Shown one piece after another: positions 22,698 through 33,461 of a stretch of 64,000 bases of DNA. The position numbers were made by a program, and so were the translations under genes. How positions within the stretch are numbered: position 1 is the stretch's first letter; each line of letters begins with the position of its first letter. The stretch comes from Haematobia irritans (lineage: Eukaryota > Arthropoda > Insecta > Diptera > Muscidae), in assembly GCF_050003625.1 (NCBI RefSeq), contig NC_134397.1, positions 222,952,537 through 223,016,536 of the forward strand, in the 5' to 3' direction. Under the pieces are notes generated by a model, which saw only the letters and a list, made by a program, of their open reading frames with translations, was not told the DNA's origin and did no database searches.

Positions 22698-22905
22698 CTA
22701 TATATAGTTATGGACCGGGAGGGCTCTCTGTATAACATCTCTGATTGTGGATGAGAATGTTCCCCTGACTGCTAGAGCCACATCGTCTGGGTATGCCAAC
22801 ACTTTTATCCTTTCTTTTTCTAGGGAAACCAGAAGGTTGTTTATAGCAACATTCCAAAGAAGAGGTGATAGAACTTCTCCTTGGGGAGTGCCTCTGTCCA
22901 CATAC
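22698..22905 (-). pseudogene. Non-LTR retrotransposon reverse-transcriptase fragment
   Basis: The minus-strand frame reads DRGTPQGEVLSPLLWNVAIN and then VLAYPDDVALAVRG. These are the palm motifs of non-LTR (R1/LOA/I-like) reverse transcriptase. The usual glycine is E in PQGG, and the active-site alanine is P in YADD, so it would be inactive. Only ~68 codons remain of a domain of about 270, and no endonuclease or RNase H is seen. This is the only trace of a LINE in the window. Confidence 0.8.
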
Positions 22906-23336
22906 CTTTGTATGTTTGCTTGTCCTAGTGTGGCTGAATACGTCTTTGGGGACGTTTGCTATATTAACAAGTTAAAATTAAACTCTCATACCTGGACACC
23001 AAAATTTAGGCGAGCGTGGGTGTCCACCGTTTAGAGGTTTCACTGTATGTATAAGCTGCACCCTACTGTTGAACATTGTGCTCAGCCCCACGACATTAAC
23101 CGATTTCAATTTTATGTCTAGCGATTTTAACATAAACCTTTATATATAGCAACAAAAAAAATTTGGAGGATTTAAGTGGTGCCGGGTATAACAACAGGTT
23201 GGCTGATAAGTCCCCGGTCTGACACATAGATGGCGTTGCTAGTATTATATAAATTATATAAATTTGACGTCTGTAAGTCAATTAGTTTGTGAGATAGAGC
23301 ATCTTTTGTGAATCAATTTTTGTTATTGTGAAAAAA

Positions 23337-24321
23337 TTGAAAAAAAGGAATTTCGTGTTTTGATATAATACTGTTTTCTGAAGGGAAAAAATACGGTGGA
23401 AGCAAAAACTTGGCTTGATAATGAGTTTCCGGACTCTGCCCCAGGGAAATCAACAATAATTGATTGGTATGCAAAAAAATGCAAGTGTGTTGAAATGAGT
23501 ACGGAGGACGGTGAACGCAGTGGACGCCCGAAAGAGGTGGTTACCGACGAAAACATCAAAAAAATCCACAAAATTATTTTGAATGACCGTAAAATGAAGT
23601 TGATCGAGATAGCAGAAGCCTTAAAGATATCAAATGAACGTGTTGGTCATATCATTCATCAATATTTGGATATGCGGAAGCTCTGTGCAAAATGGGTACC
23701 GCGCGAGCTCACATTTGACCAAAAACAACAACGTGTTTATGATTCTGAGCGGTGTTTGCAGCTGTTAACTCGTAATACACCCGAGTTTTTCCGTCGATAT
23801 GTGACAATGGATGAAACATGGCTCCATCACTACACTCCTGAGTCCAATCGACAGTCGGCTGAGTGTAGAGCGACCGGTGAACCGTCTCCGAAGCGTGGAA
23901 AGACTCGAAAGTCCGCTGGTAAAGTAATGGCCTCTATTTTTTGGGATGCGCATGGAATAATTTTTATCGATTATCTTGAGAAGGGAAAAACCATCAACAG
24001 TGACTATTATATGGAGTTATTGGAGCGTTTGAAGGTCGAAATCGCGGCAAAACGGCCCACATGAAGAAGAAAAAAGTGTTGTTCCACCAAGACAACGAAC
24101 CGTGGCACAAGTCATTCAGAACGATGGCAAAAATTTATGAATTGGGCTTCGAATTGCTTCCCCATCGACCGTATTCTTCAGATCTGGCCCTCAGCGACGT
24201 TTTCTTGTTGTCAGACCTCAAAAGGATGCTCGCAGGTCAAAAATTTGGCTGCAATGAAGAGGTGATTACCGAACCTGAGGCCTATTTTGAGGCAAAACCG
24301 AAGGAGTACTACCAAAATGGT
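23337..24321 (+). pseudogene. Himar1: Himar1-like transposase, start lost and C-terminus replaced
   Basis: The start ATG of copy 2 corresponds to ATTG here. The frame is otherwise open from 23396 to 24064: TEDGERSGRPKEVVTDENIK, KWVPRELTFDQKQQRV, the catalytic VTMDETWLHHYTPESN and FWDAHGIIFIDYLEKG. A missing C at about 24059 shifts frame. The second catalytic block is mutated (HQDNEPWHKS for HQDNAPCHKS) and the third reads SSDLALSDVFLL. After EYYQNG the foldback insertion supplies foreign codons to a stop at 24459. Inactive. Confidence 0.9.
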
Positions 24322-25500
24322 TTTTATTATTTTTCGAGCTTTATGGACAGATATAGATTAAGGAACATGGTTAATAGAGCCATTGAAAAGAAAACGTCAG
24401 ATACAAATCTATACACGCCTGGACTGTACAGGTTTCGGTTCGGGCGAATGAACCTTTAGTATAGATCTGGATGGGAGAGATAACTCAATTTTGGGCCCTT
24501 TATGCTAACTCCTTATGGAGAAAACATTTGGGAAATTTCCTCTTACAAATTGAATCATCTTTTCTCCCACTGTACATCATCTCTTCATATAACTTACAAG
24601 TCCCTTAATCTTATTTTTATTTCGTTTTGTTACATAGTAATGCAACAACACGAAATTTATTTTTGGAGATAATTTGTTAGAATTCAACTAAGTGGTGAAC
24701 AGTCGAACAATGCTTATTGTTTCTTCATTCGCCCGAACGGCAACATGTACAGTCCAGGCGTGTATAGATTTGTATCTGGCGTTTTCTTTTCAATGGCTCT
24801 ATTAACCATGTTCCTTAATCTATATCTGCCCATAAAGCTCGAAAAATAATTGTATAATTAGATATAATGCATTTGGACGTCAATTGCCTGTTTCGGTATC
24901 AGGCTAACATGAAATATAATAAGCAACGATGAGCCCGTCGTAAACCTAGGAAAAACACGACTAATGTACGCGTTAGAATTGTTGTTGTATCCTGGAGACC
25001 AGTTTCTGTTAATTGTCACATGTTGTAGTTGACTGTAGAAACAATAAGCATTGTTCGACTGTTCACCACTTAGGCTAATTCTAACAAATTAGCTTTCTAA
25101 AAATAAATTTCGTGTTGTTGCATTACTATGTAACAAAACGAAATAAAAATAAGATTAAGGGACTTGTAAGTTATATGAAAATAAGATGATTCAATTTGTA
25201 AGAGGAAATTTCCCAAATGTTTTCTCCATAAGGAGTTAGCATAAAGGGCCCAAAATTGAGTTATCTCTCCCAGCCAGATCTATACTAAAGGCTGTGGAAA
25301 GGTTCATTCGCCCGAACCGAAACATGTACAGTCCAGGCGTGTATAGATTTGTATTTGGCGTTTTCTTTTCAATGGCTCTATTAACCATGTTCCTTAATCT
25401 ATATCTGTCCATAAAGCTCGAAAAATAATTGTATAATTAGATATAATGCATTTGGACGTCAATTGCCTGTTTCGGTATCAGGCTAGCATGAAATATAATA
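24322..25500. mobile_element. Foldback-like element with ~390-bp inverted arms
   Basis: The left arm 24331-24724 is the near-perfect reverse complement of 25037-25425 (both contain GGGCCCTTTATGCTAACTCC or its inverse). The 312-bp loop begins with a direct copy (24726-24921) of the outer right end (25304-25500), both finishing CATGAAATATAATA. So one ~100-bp block (TACAGTCCAGGCGTGTATAG) occurs three times, once inverted. No coding frame. A shorter relative is at 43456-43693. The family is not one I can name. Confidence 0.82.
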
Positions 25501-25595
25501 AAAAAATATGTTTTTCTTTGTTAGACCGGGGACTTATCAGCCAACCTGTTATAGTAGGCACCGTCCGACGTTAGACTCGCCTTACCTGTTTTTTA

Positions 25596-27077
25596 GTGCA
25601 TATGTAGAAGCTTTAAATTTAACTTCATAATATGTATCAATTGAACCGATTATCTTTAGGTAGTATGTTTCTTAAAAAACACCAAAAATTCTATATATAA
25701 ATAACCCGCTACGACGAAGGGCTGTTGGGTAATTACGATTCTATCTGGCCGAACTAATGGCCGTATATAGTTGTTCTAAAATATTGTGGACCCATTCCAA
25801 TATTCCCTCTGCCTCAATATGTATATGAATGTGAAAAATTGTAATTTATCTTCAAAACTAGAAAATGATAGATGTTCTTTTTGTGCCCGCCTTATAACAT
25901 CTAATTGTGATATAAAGCACACCCAGAACTGGCGTTTTCTACCATCATCCATCTAATTAATCATGTTGTACGAGTAATGCCACAGGAAGTGAGCTGAATT
26001 ATTTTTATATTTACTGTGATTTTAATGTCTTTTGTTTTGCCATTTTATATACGATAATGAATTGAAACAGGAATTAAAGGCATGAATACGAATTTTATAT
26101 TACGTCTCTTTTAGTAGGAAATGAGAAGGCTTTCAGTTCAATTTTGTAAGCATTTAATGTGATCAAAAGATTTTAGAATAAACATTTCAAAGCTTTTTTT
26201 CATTTAAGGAAATCGAAAATTGAATTTCCAATTCCATCATTACATTTCCTTTGTTCTCTCTAGTTTTCCTAACAAACGATTAACAATAACGACAAAAAAA
26301 ATTAGATTCCCTCAACCAAGTGTTACCACTGACATGCCATTTGTCTCATTTAGTCATTAGCAACATTAGATCTTTTCCATGGAATAGCATTTATACCAAA
26401 ATGTGCTTAGTTAGGCCGACAGCGTTGTGATACACGCCCCGCCCCACCACAAATCCTTATTCATGGACAAATAAATCCATGAATTTCCACACATATGGAG
26501 AATGAATTCATTTCATTAACTCTCGTTACGAGGACAAACAGATTTGCGCTGTGTGTATCTAGTCGTTCAAACATATGCTTCACATTCACAATTCATCACA
26601 ATTTAGCATGAACCATGTACGAGGAATAGATGGAAATGGTTATGGTGGGAAGGAAGGATGGACGGACGGACGGACGGAAGGATGCCACACATTGACCATA
26701 TGATGAAATGCAAACACATTGTTTGTATTTAGATTAACGTATATATCCTGAATAGACTGAATGTGAAAGTGTCCTTGGTTGTTATTCCAAATTTAATTAC
26801 GACAATTAATTTGATGTTAATGATGAATGACGTACGTAGAATATTCAGTATGGACGAATGGGCACTCGTTGTAATCAGTAACACGTGGAAAGATCTTATG
26901 ACGGAGGTTTTTGTTGGTCTCTGAGAATTAGTGGAAGATGGATAGTATGTTAAATTAAAAATAATTATATTTATACGAAATAAATATCGGCCAGGCCCGT
27001 TAACAGACCTTGTATGCAGATAAAGTACGTTAAGTCAATACTGGAAAACCCCATAAGGTTGTGGATAAGATAAATAA
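25596..27077. other. Low-copy-looking stretch
   Basis: Nothing coding seen. It includes an isolated GGAC microsatellite (26658-26677) that is not inside a P/Q/R copy. 25735-25762 (TCTGGCCGAACTAATGGCCG then TATATAGTTGTT) is a worn P-like end. Confidence 0.4.
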
Positions 27078-28704
27078 AACAAGTATATATGGCCGTAAGT
27101 TCGGCCAGGCCGAATCTCATGTACCCTCCACCATGGATAACGTAGAAACTTCTACGAAAGACTGTCATCCAGAATCGAATTAATTGGGTTGTGGTATTTC
27201 AAATCGTTTTCTAAATTGTGAGTTAGTCCATACGTGGTATATATTAGACAAAAAAGGTATGTGTAGGTATGTTAAGTCTACAAATAATTACGAATCGATA
27301 TGGACTTTTGCACGGTACGTAGGGAGCCAGAATTGAAATATGTGGATCGCTTATATGGGGGCTATATACAATTATGAACTTGATATGGACCAATTTTTGT
27401 GCGATTGGGATCGCGTTACCTGAGGGCTATATATAACTATAGACCGATATGGACCTAGTTAGGCATGGTTATTAACGGCCATATACTAGCACAATGTACC
27501 AAGAGGCTCCAAAACCAAATCTCGGGATCGGTTTATATGGGGGCTATATATGACTATGGACTGAGATGGACCACTTTTGGCATGGTTGTTATATATTATA
27601 TATACTACCACCACGTACCAAATTTCAACCAGATCGGATGAATTTTGCTTCTCCAAAAGGCACCGGAGGTCAAACCTGGGGATCGGTTTATATGGGGGTT
27701 ATATATAATTATGGACTGATATGAACCAATTCCTGCATGGTTATTGGATACCATATACTAACATCACGTACCAAATTTCAACCGAATCGGATGAACTTTG
27801 CTCTTCCAAGGGGCTCCGGAGGTCAAATCTGGGGATCGGTTTATATGAGGGCTATATATAATTATGGACCGATTTCGACCAATTTTTGCATGGGTGTTTG
27901 AGGCCATATAATTAGATGAATTTTGGTCTTCCAAGAGGCTCCGGAGATCAAATCTGGTGATCGGTTTATATGGGGGTTATATATAAGTATTGACCGATGT
28001 GGACCAATTTTTGCATGGTTGTTAGAGACCATATACTAACACAAAATACCAAATTTCAGCCGGATCGGATGAAATTTGCTTCTCTTAGAGGCTCCGCAAG
28101 CCTTATCGGGGGATCGGTATATATGGGGCTATATATAAGTATTGACCGATGTGGACCAATTTTTGCATGGTTGTTAGAGACCATATGCTAACACCATGTA
28201 CCAAATTTCAGCCGGATCGGATGAAATTTGGTTCTCTTAGAGGCATCGCAAGCCAAATGGGGGATCGGTTTATATGGGGGCTATATGTAATTATGGACCG
28301 ATATGGACCAATTTTTGCATGGTTGTTAGAGACCATATGCTAACACCATGTACCATATTTTAGCCGGATCGGGTGAAATTTGCTTCTCTTAGAGCAATCG
28401 CAAGCCAAATTTGGGGGTCCGTTTATATGGGGGCTATACGTAAAAGTGGACCGATATGGCCCATTTGCAATACCATTCGACCTACATCAATAACAACTAC
28501 TTGTGCCAAGTTTCAAGTCGATAGCTTGTTTCGTTCAGAAGTTAGCGTGATTTCAACGGACAGACAGACGGACATGCTCAGATCGACTCAGAATTTCACC
28601 ACGACTCAGAATGTATATACTTTATGGGGTCTTAGAGCAATATTTCGATGTGTTACAAACGGAATGACAAAGCTGATATACCCCCATCCTATGGTGGAGG
28701 GGAA
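27078..28704 (-). mobile_element. P3: complete DINE-1-like element
   Basis: Left end AACAAGTATATATGGCCGTA with the palindrome GTTCGGCCAGGCCGAA. 153-bp units run from about 27390 to 28460, then CAAGTCGATAGCTTGTTTCG, ACAGACAGACGGACATG, and the hairpin end ATACCCCCATCCTATGGTGG. A complete P arrangement without insertions. Confidence 0.87.
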
Positions 28705-29372
28705 ATCGCTCAATTAATGTGGGTAATAAATCAAAATTCGGGAAAATCGGGCAATATTATTATGTAAGAGTTACATGTAAGTCTAAATACGATCGGATAG
28801 TACATAAAAATTTTAAACTTGAGTAGCATTGGTAAATAAATAAAAATATTATGGCCAAATTTGCGAAAATCGAGCCATGTATATATATGGGAGCTATATC
28901 TAAATCTGACCCGATTTAGATGATATTTTCCAGGTTTAATTGAATCCACAGAAGGTGACTTTGTGCTAAATTTTAGTAAGATCAGTTAAGAAATGAGGCC
29001 TTTATGGTCAAACATAAGGTTAATAGGGATTTTAATGAAATTTGACACACTTAACCCTTGTGTATGTGATAACACTGGAAGCGATACCAGCGTGATGAGG
29101 TCCCGTGGGACCTACAATAAAAAAAGGATGGTAGAGAGGTTATCCCTACGATATTTTTCGATCATTTACTGTGGGTGGACTCTTCTATAATGCACAAATT
29201 GCACATATAAACATTTGGTTGTAAATATAGAGTTTTTTTAATTTTTAATAGAATACAGATAATGTTTAAATTTTTTATTAGTATTCTAGAGGCCCTGATG
29301 TTTGTCAAAGGCGTGGTACCTATAAGTATCCTTATACGTACCAAGCAACAATATATTGTTTTAGAAGTTGAA
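28705..29372. other. Degraded Q-like piece and unassigned sequence
   Basis: 28860-28930 (TATATATATGGGAGCTATAT, TCTGACCCGATT) is a decayed Q unit. The rest is AT-rich without gene signals. AGGTCCC/GGGACCT at 29099-29114 is a short palindrome. Confidence 0.45.
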
Positions 29373-29373
29373 T

Positions 29374-29649
29374 GTTAGGTTAGGTTAGGTTAGGTTAGGT
29401 TATGTGGCAACCCGATGTATCAAGCTCACTTAGACTATTCAGTCCATTGTGATACCACAGTGGTGAACTTCTCTCTTATCACTGAGTGCTGCCCGATTCC
29501 ATGTTAAGCTCAATGACAAGGGACCTCCTTTTTATAGCCGAGTCCGAACGGCGTTCCACATTCCAGTGAAACCACTTAGAGAAGCTATGAAACCCTCAGA
29601 AATGTCACCAGCATTACTGAGGTGGGATAGTCCACCGCTGAAAAACTAT
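29374..29649 (-). mobile_element. SINE copy 4, head-truncated
   Basis: It begins with five GGTTA/TTAGG units (29375-29400), then the full 3' body (CTCACTTAGACTATTCAGTC) up to CCACCGCTGAAAAACTATT. The tRNA-like head is missing, the usual 5' truncation of retroposons. Confidence 0.88.
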
Positions 29650-29991
29650 TTCGACCATGATTTCCATGAAGTTCAAATAACTTTTTTTGCACTTTTACTC
29701 TCACTATATTAGATATATCAACGAAAGACATAAAATTATGTACTACCAAGCAACGAAACCAATGGAAACTTCAAAAATGACAAATTCTTCCAAATAACGG
29801 TATTTTCTGAAAGGATGTTAGTGTTATTAATTGCTAGATCGACTCAGGGTTTCTAATGCTAGATCGACTTCTGAGTCGATCGGTATATATTTTATGGGGT
29901 CTAAAGTCAATATTTCTGCTAGGCACAATTTAAATTTTTATATTAGTTTTTGAATTGCGTAGCATATCATTGCATACATTTTTATACCCTG
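29650..29991. other. Unassigned stretch with a P-type end scrap
   Basis: 29835-29920 holds CTAGATCGACTCAGG and TATATTTTATGGGGTCTAAAG, a worn relative of the P microsatellite-flank block. No gene. Confidence 0.5.
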
Positions 29992-30940
29992 CGCCACACT
30001 GTGGAACAGGGTATTATAAGTTAGTGCATATGTTTGCAACACCCAGAAGGAGATGAGATAGACACATGGTGTCTTTGGCAAAAATGCTCAGGGTGGGCTC
30101 CTGAGTCGATATAGCCATGTCCGTCTGTCCGTGAATACATTTTTGTAATCAAAGTCTAGGTCGCAGTTTTAGTCCAATCGACTTCAAATTTGACACAAGT
30201 ATGTTTTTTGGCTCAGAATAGAACCCTATTGATTTTGGAAGAAATCGGTTCAAATTTAGATATAGCTCCCAAATATATATTTCGCCCGATATGGACTTAT
30301 ATGGCCCCAGAAGCCAGAGTTTTACGCTAATTTGCTTAAAATTTTGCTAAAGAAGAACGATTAATTTTTTGCTCCGATTTAGTTGAAATTATGCACAGGG
30401 AGTAGAATTAGCATTGTAGCTATGTGTGCCAAATTTGGTTGAAATCGGTTCAGATTTAAATATATCTCCCATATATATAGCTTTCGCCCGACTTACACTC
30501 ATATGACCACAGAGGACAATTTTTAACTCCGATTTAGTTGAAATTTTGCACGGGAAGTAGAATTAGCATTGTAGCTATGCGTGCCAAATTTGGTTGAAAT
30601 CGGTTAAGATTTAGATATAGCTCCCATATATATGTTTTTCTGATTTCGACAAAAATGGTCAAAATACCAACATTTTCCTTGTAAAATCGCCACTGCTTAG
30701 TCGAAAATTTGTAAAAATGACTCTAATTTTCCTAAACTGCTAATACATATAAATCGAGCGATAAATCATAAATAAACTTTTGCGAAGTTTCCTTAAAAAT
30801 TGCTTCAGATTTAAATGTTTGCCATATTTTTTTACTAAGATTGTGTTCCACCCTAGTGCATTAGCCGACTTAAATTTTGAGTCTATAGATTTTGTAGAAA
30901 TCTATCAAATTATGTCCAGATTGAGTGATATTTAAATGTA
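29992..30940 (+). mobile_element. Q4: Q element cut at its 3' side
   Basis: Hairpin TATACCCTGCGCCACACTGT, then AAAAATGCTCAGGGTGGGC, GTCCGTCTGTCCGTG, and 153-bp units (30240-30650). It stops at ATTTAAATGTA, about 100 bp short of the normal ACTTGTT end. There a CACTGTTAGAAAAATAT sequence begins, identical to the S3 end at 54208. Confidence 0.82.
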
Positions 30941-33461
30941 CACTGTTAGAAAAATATGGGTTCGACGAAACATTAATAATATACTACAAAATAAAGTATA
31001 AAATGTTTCGAAATGTTAATTTATAACCAACGTCAAAAAGTAGAAGTTACATGCATTGCTTGTTGTAGGTTTTCCATTATTACTTGTTTACTACCTTTAT
31101 TTGCAACGGTTTAGTACCTATCTACCTTTTACTTATCACTGTTTAAATTTGCCATCTCTATGCACACGATCATATGTTTTTTGGTTTTGTTGCGCGTATT
31201 AAATATTGTCGAATTAATGACTTAATTACATTCCAATATGACATCAAAGAACAAAATACGGCTTTACAATACAGAATATATTAAATTTGGTTTTTCTTGT
31301 GTTGCAAAAAACAATGAAAATTTGCCTCAATGTGTTATTTGTCACAAAATTTTGTCTAACGATGCAATGAGACCAATACGATTAAAAAGGCATTTGTCAT
31401 CTTTGCATCCAGAATACAAAGACAAACCTCCTGCTTTCTTTGAAGCAAAGTTGTCGACATTAAGAAATATGAAGATAAATTCTACGTCTGTGTTTAATCT
31501 GGAGGCTGAAAAAGCATTAGAAGCATCTTTTGAAATTTCATGGATAATAGCCAGGAACAAAAAACCCCACACGATTGGTGAATTGGTTATAAAACCGAGC
31601 ATAATAGCAGCTGCAAGTAAAATGCTGGACAACAATGCAGTGAGACAACTCTCAAAAATTCCACTTTCGAACAATACAGTAAAAAGACGTATTGATGAAA
31701 TGGCTAATGATGTCAAGTCCCAATTAATTCAACACATCAAGGACTCGCCATTAATTGCACTGCAGTGTGATGAAACAACAGATGTATCTTGCTCCTGTCA
31801 GTTGTTGTTTTACTGCAGATATATCAAAGAGGATTCTATATGTGAGGAGCTACTTTTCTCTAAACCTCTAACAACTACATCAAAGGGAGAAGATATTTTC
31901 ACAGCGCTTTCGGATTTCTTGGATGCCAATGATATACCTTGGGGAAAGATTGCCGGCATATGTACTGATGGTGCTCCTTCAATGACGGGATGCAAATCTG
32001 GATTTATTCATTACGCCAAGCAAAAAAACAATAACATCATATTCACTCATTGCGTTATCCACAGACAAGCCTTAGCCGCCAGAACATTGCCTGACGAATT
32101 AAGAAGTTCCCTAAATTGTGCCATAGAAGTTGTCAATTTTATAAAATGCAGTGCCCTACGAACGCGTCTTTTTGAAACTTTATGTCTGGATTTAAACGCT
32201 GACCACAAAAATTTATTGTTTCATACCCAGGTACGCTGGCTTTCAAAGGGAAATATGCTGGGAAGACTATATGAATTAAAAAATGAAGTAGAAATTTTCT
32301 TGTTAAGTACCAAAAATGAAAAGCTTTATGATTGTTTCACAAACAAAAATACCATTATTTTCTTGGCTTACCTAGCCGATTTTTTTGAAATTTTAAATAA
32401 CCTAAATTTAAAACTCCAAGGAGAAACTACAAATATTTTAACAGCACTTGACTCCATAAATTCATTTATGGAAAAAATAAAATTGTGGAAAAAACGAATT
32501 TTATCGCCTTTCCCTAAATATACATCTTTTCCTCGGTTAAACGATATATTAGATTCTGAGGATATTGAAAATAGAAATTTGGACGGAATTCTATTGCATT
32601 TGGATGCACTTTTGGGTGAATTCAATAGATATTTTCCAGATATGACCACTGATTGTTGGCAGAACAAACTGTTTCGTAATCCCTTTCTTCTGGACGTTAT
32701 GGTACTACCTGAGGATATCCAGGAAGAAGCTATTGATTTGAAAAACGATTCAATCGCAAAAGATGATTTTGATATATTAACAACTGAAAATTTCTGGCTA
32801 AAATATCGGAACTTGTATCCACTTTTGTCTTCACACATGTTAAAAGTTTTGATACAATTTTCGTCAACCTATCTATGCGAAAAAAGTTTTTCAACACTTT
32901 TAAATATAAAGTCAAAATATCGGTCTTGCCTTAATGTTAAAAATGATTTGAGATGTGCTTTATCAGTACTGTCACCAAATGTTAAAAAACTAGTTAATGA
33001 ACAGAAAAATTGCCAAATTTCCCACTAAGTGGTCACACTTTTATATACATTAAAATTGTTATTGTTAATTGAAAGTATTAATAGCGAATCAAAAATTCGC
33101 ATTATATACGTTATTTTAGTAAACCTGATCTCAACATATCTAGTTCATGACTATTTATGTTCCTTTTTAGTCCTTGAATTACATTTTTATTACTAATTAA
33201 TTGTAATAATATTATCCATCTTATATAATTTTATATTTTTTACTTGAATTGAAATTAAAAGAACTTTTGTTTTTGTTATTTTTTTTGTTTGAAATTGAAA
33301 TTAAAACCCTTTTGTTTTTATACATATTTTTCTGTTTCTTTGGGTAAACATTTTTTTAAAGGAAACTTGTTTTTAGAAGAAACTGGGGGGGGGGGGGGGG
33401 GGCACAGCAAAATCCAAAAATTTTTGGGGGGGCGTAAAGCAAATTGGGTTGGGAAGCCCTG
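30941..33461 (+). mobile_element. hAT (Buster-like) element, left end unresolved
   Basis: The right boundary is supported by AATTGGGTTGGGAAGCCCTG ending at 33461, whose reverse complement begins CAGGGCTTCCCAACCCAATT, a plausible hAT terminal repeat. The following 8 bases (CAGTAGAC) would be the target copy. I find no matching CAGGG start upstream, so the left end is lost or beyond recognition. 30941-30957 instead matches an S-family end. A poly-G run (33385-33402) lies near the right end. Confidence 0.6.
31238..33028 (+). CDS. hAT transposase, Buster/ZBED5-like, intact frame
   Basis: The 596-residue frame is open from ATG to stop. Residues 32-57 form a BED-type zinc finger (C32, C35, H52, H57). 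The RNase H-like catalytic core has D178 in LQCDETTDVS, D244 in GICTDGAPSMTG, the HCVIHRQAL block at 271-279, and the VRW motif at 332-334. The C-terminal dimerisation region carries E548 in YLCEKSFSTL, the expected third acidic residue, and ends with KSKYRSCLNVKNDLR. The length fits animal Buster/ZBED5-type proteins (about 550-650). No introns are needed. It would act in the nucleus on short terminal repeats with 8-bp duplications. It could be an active copy, a recent dead copy with intact frame, or a gene in domestication; the missing left end argues against a complete element. Confidence 0.92.
   Translation: MTSKNKIRLYNTEYIKFGFSCVAKNNENLPQCVICHKILSNDAMRPIRLKRHLSSLHPEYKDKPPAFFEAKLSTLRNMKINSTSVFNLEAEKALEASFEISWIIARNKKPHTIGELVIKPSIIAAASKMLDNNAVRQLSKIPLSNNTVKRRIDEMANDVKSQLIQHIKDSPLIALQCDETTDVSCSCQLLFYCRYIKEDSICEELLFSKPLTTTSKGEDIFTALSDFLDANDIPWGKIAGICTDGAPSMTGCKSGFIHYAKQKNNNIIFTHCVIHRQALAARTLPDELRSSLNCAIEVVNFIKCSALRTRLFETLCLDLNADHKNLLFHTQVRWLSKGNMLGRLYELKNEVEIFLLSTKNEKLYDCFTNKNTIIFLAYLADFFEILNNLNLKLQGETTNILTALDSINSFMEKIKLWKKRILSPFPKYTSFPRLNDILDSEDIENRNLDGILLHLDALLGEFNRYFPDMTTDCWQNKLFRNPFLLDVMVLPEDIQEEAIDLKNDSIAKDDFDILTTENFWLKYRNLYPLLSSHMLKVLIQFSSTYLCEKSFSTLLNIKSKYRSCLNVKNDLRCALSVLSPNVKKLVNEQKNCQISH

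Larger units (their letters stand above)
23194..25549 (+). mobile_element. Himar1: Himar1-like mariner, copy 3, carrying a foldback insertion
   Basis: Left end AACAGGTTGGCTGATAAGTC at 23194, right end inverted at about 25520-25549 (GGGGACTTATCAGCCAACCT). Right target TA at 25550-25551; the left one reads CA, probably mutated. The mariner is interrupted at 24322 and resumes at about 25501 (ATATGTTTTTCTTTGTTAGA), with some 60 bases of its 3' end lost. Confidence 0.88.
23090..25595 (+). mobile_element. Q11: ACTTGTT-side Q remnant split by Himar1 copy 3
   Basis: 23090-23193 (AACCTTTATATATAGCAAC, AGTGGTGCCGGGTATAACA) and 25550-25595 (TATAGTAGGCACCGTCCGAC, CTTACCTGTTTTTT) are the two sides of one Q end. 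The inserted mariner and its nested foldback make up the rest. Confidence 0.75.

Noticed and set aside
29374..29400. Telomere repeat TTAGG
   Set aside because: It is only five units and is the 3' tail of a SINE present in several copies, so not a telomere.
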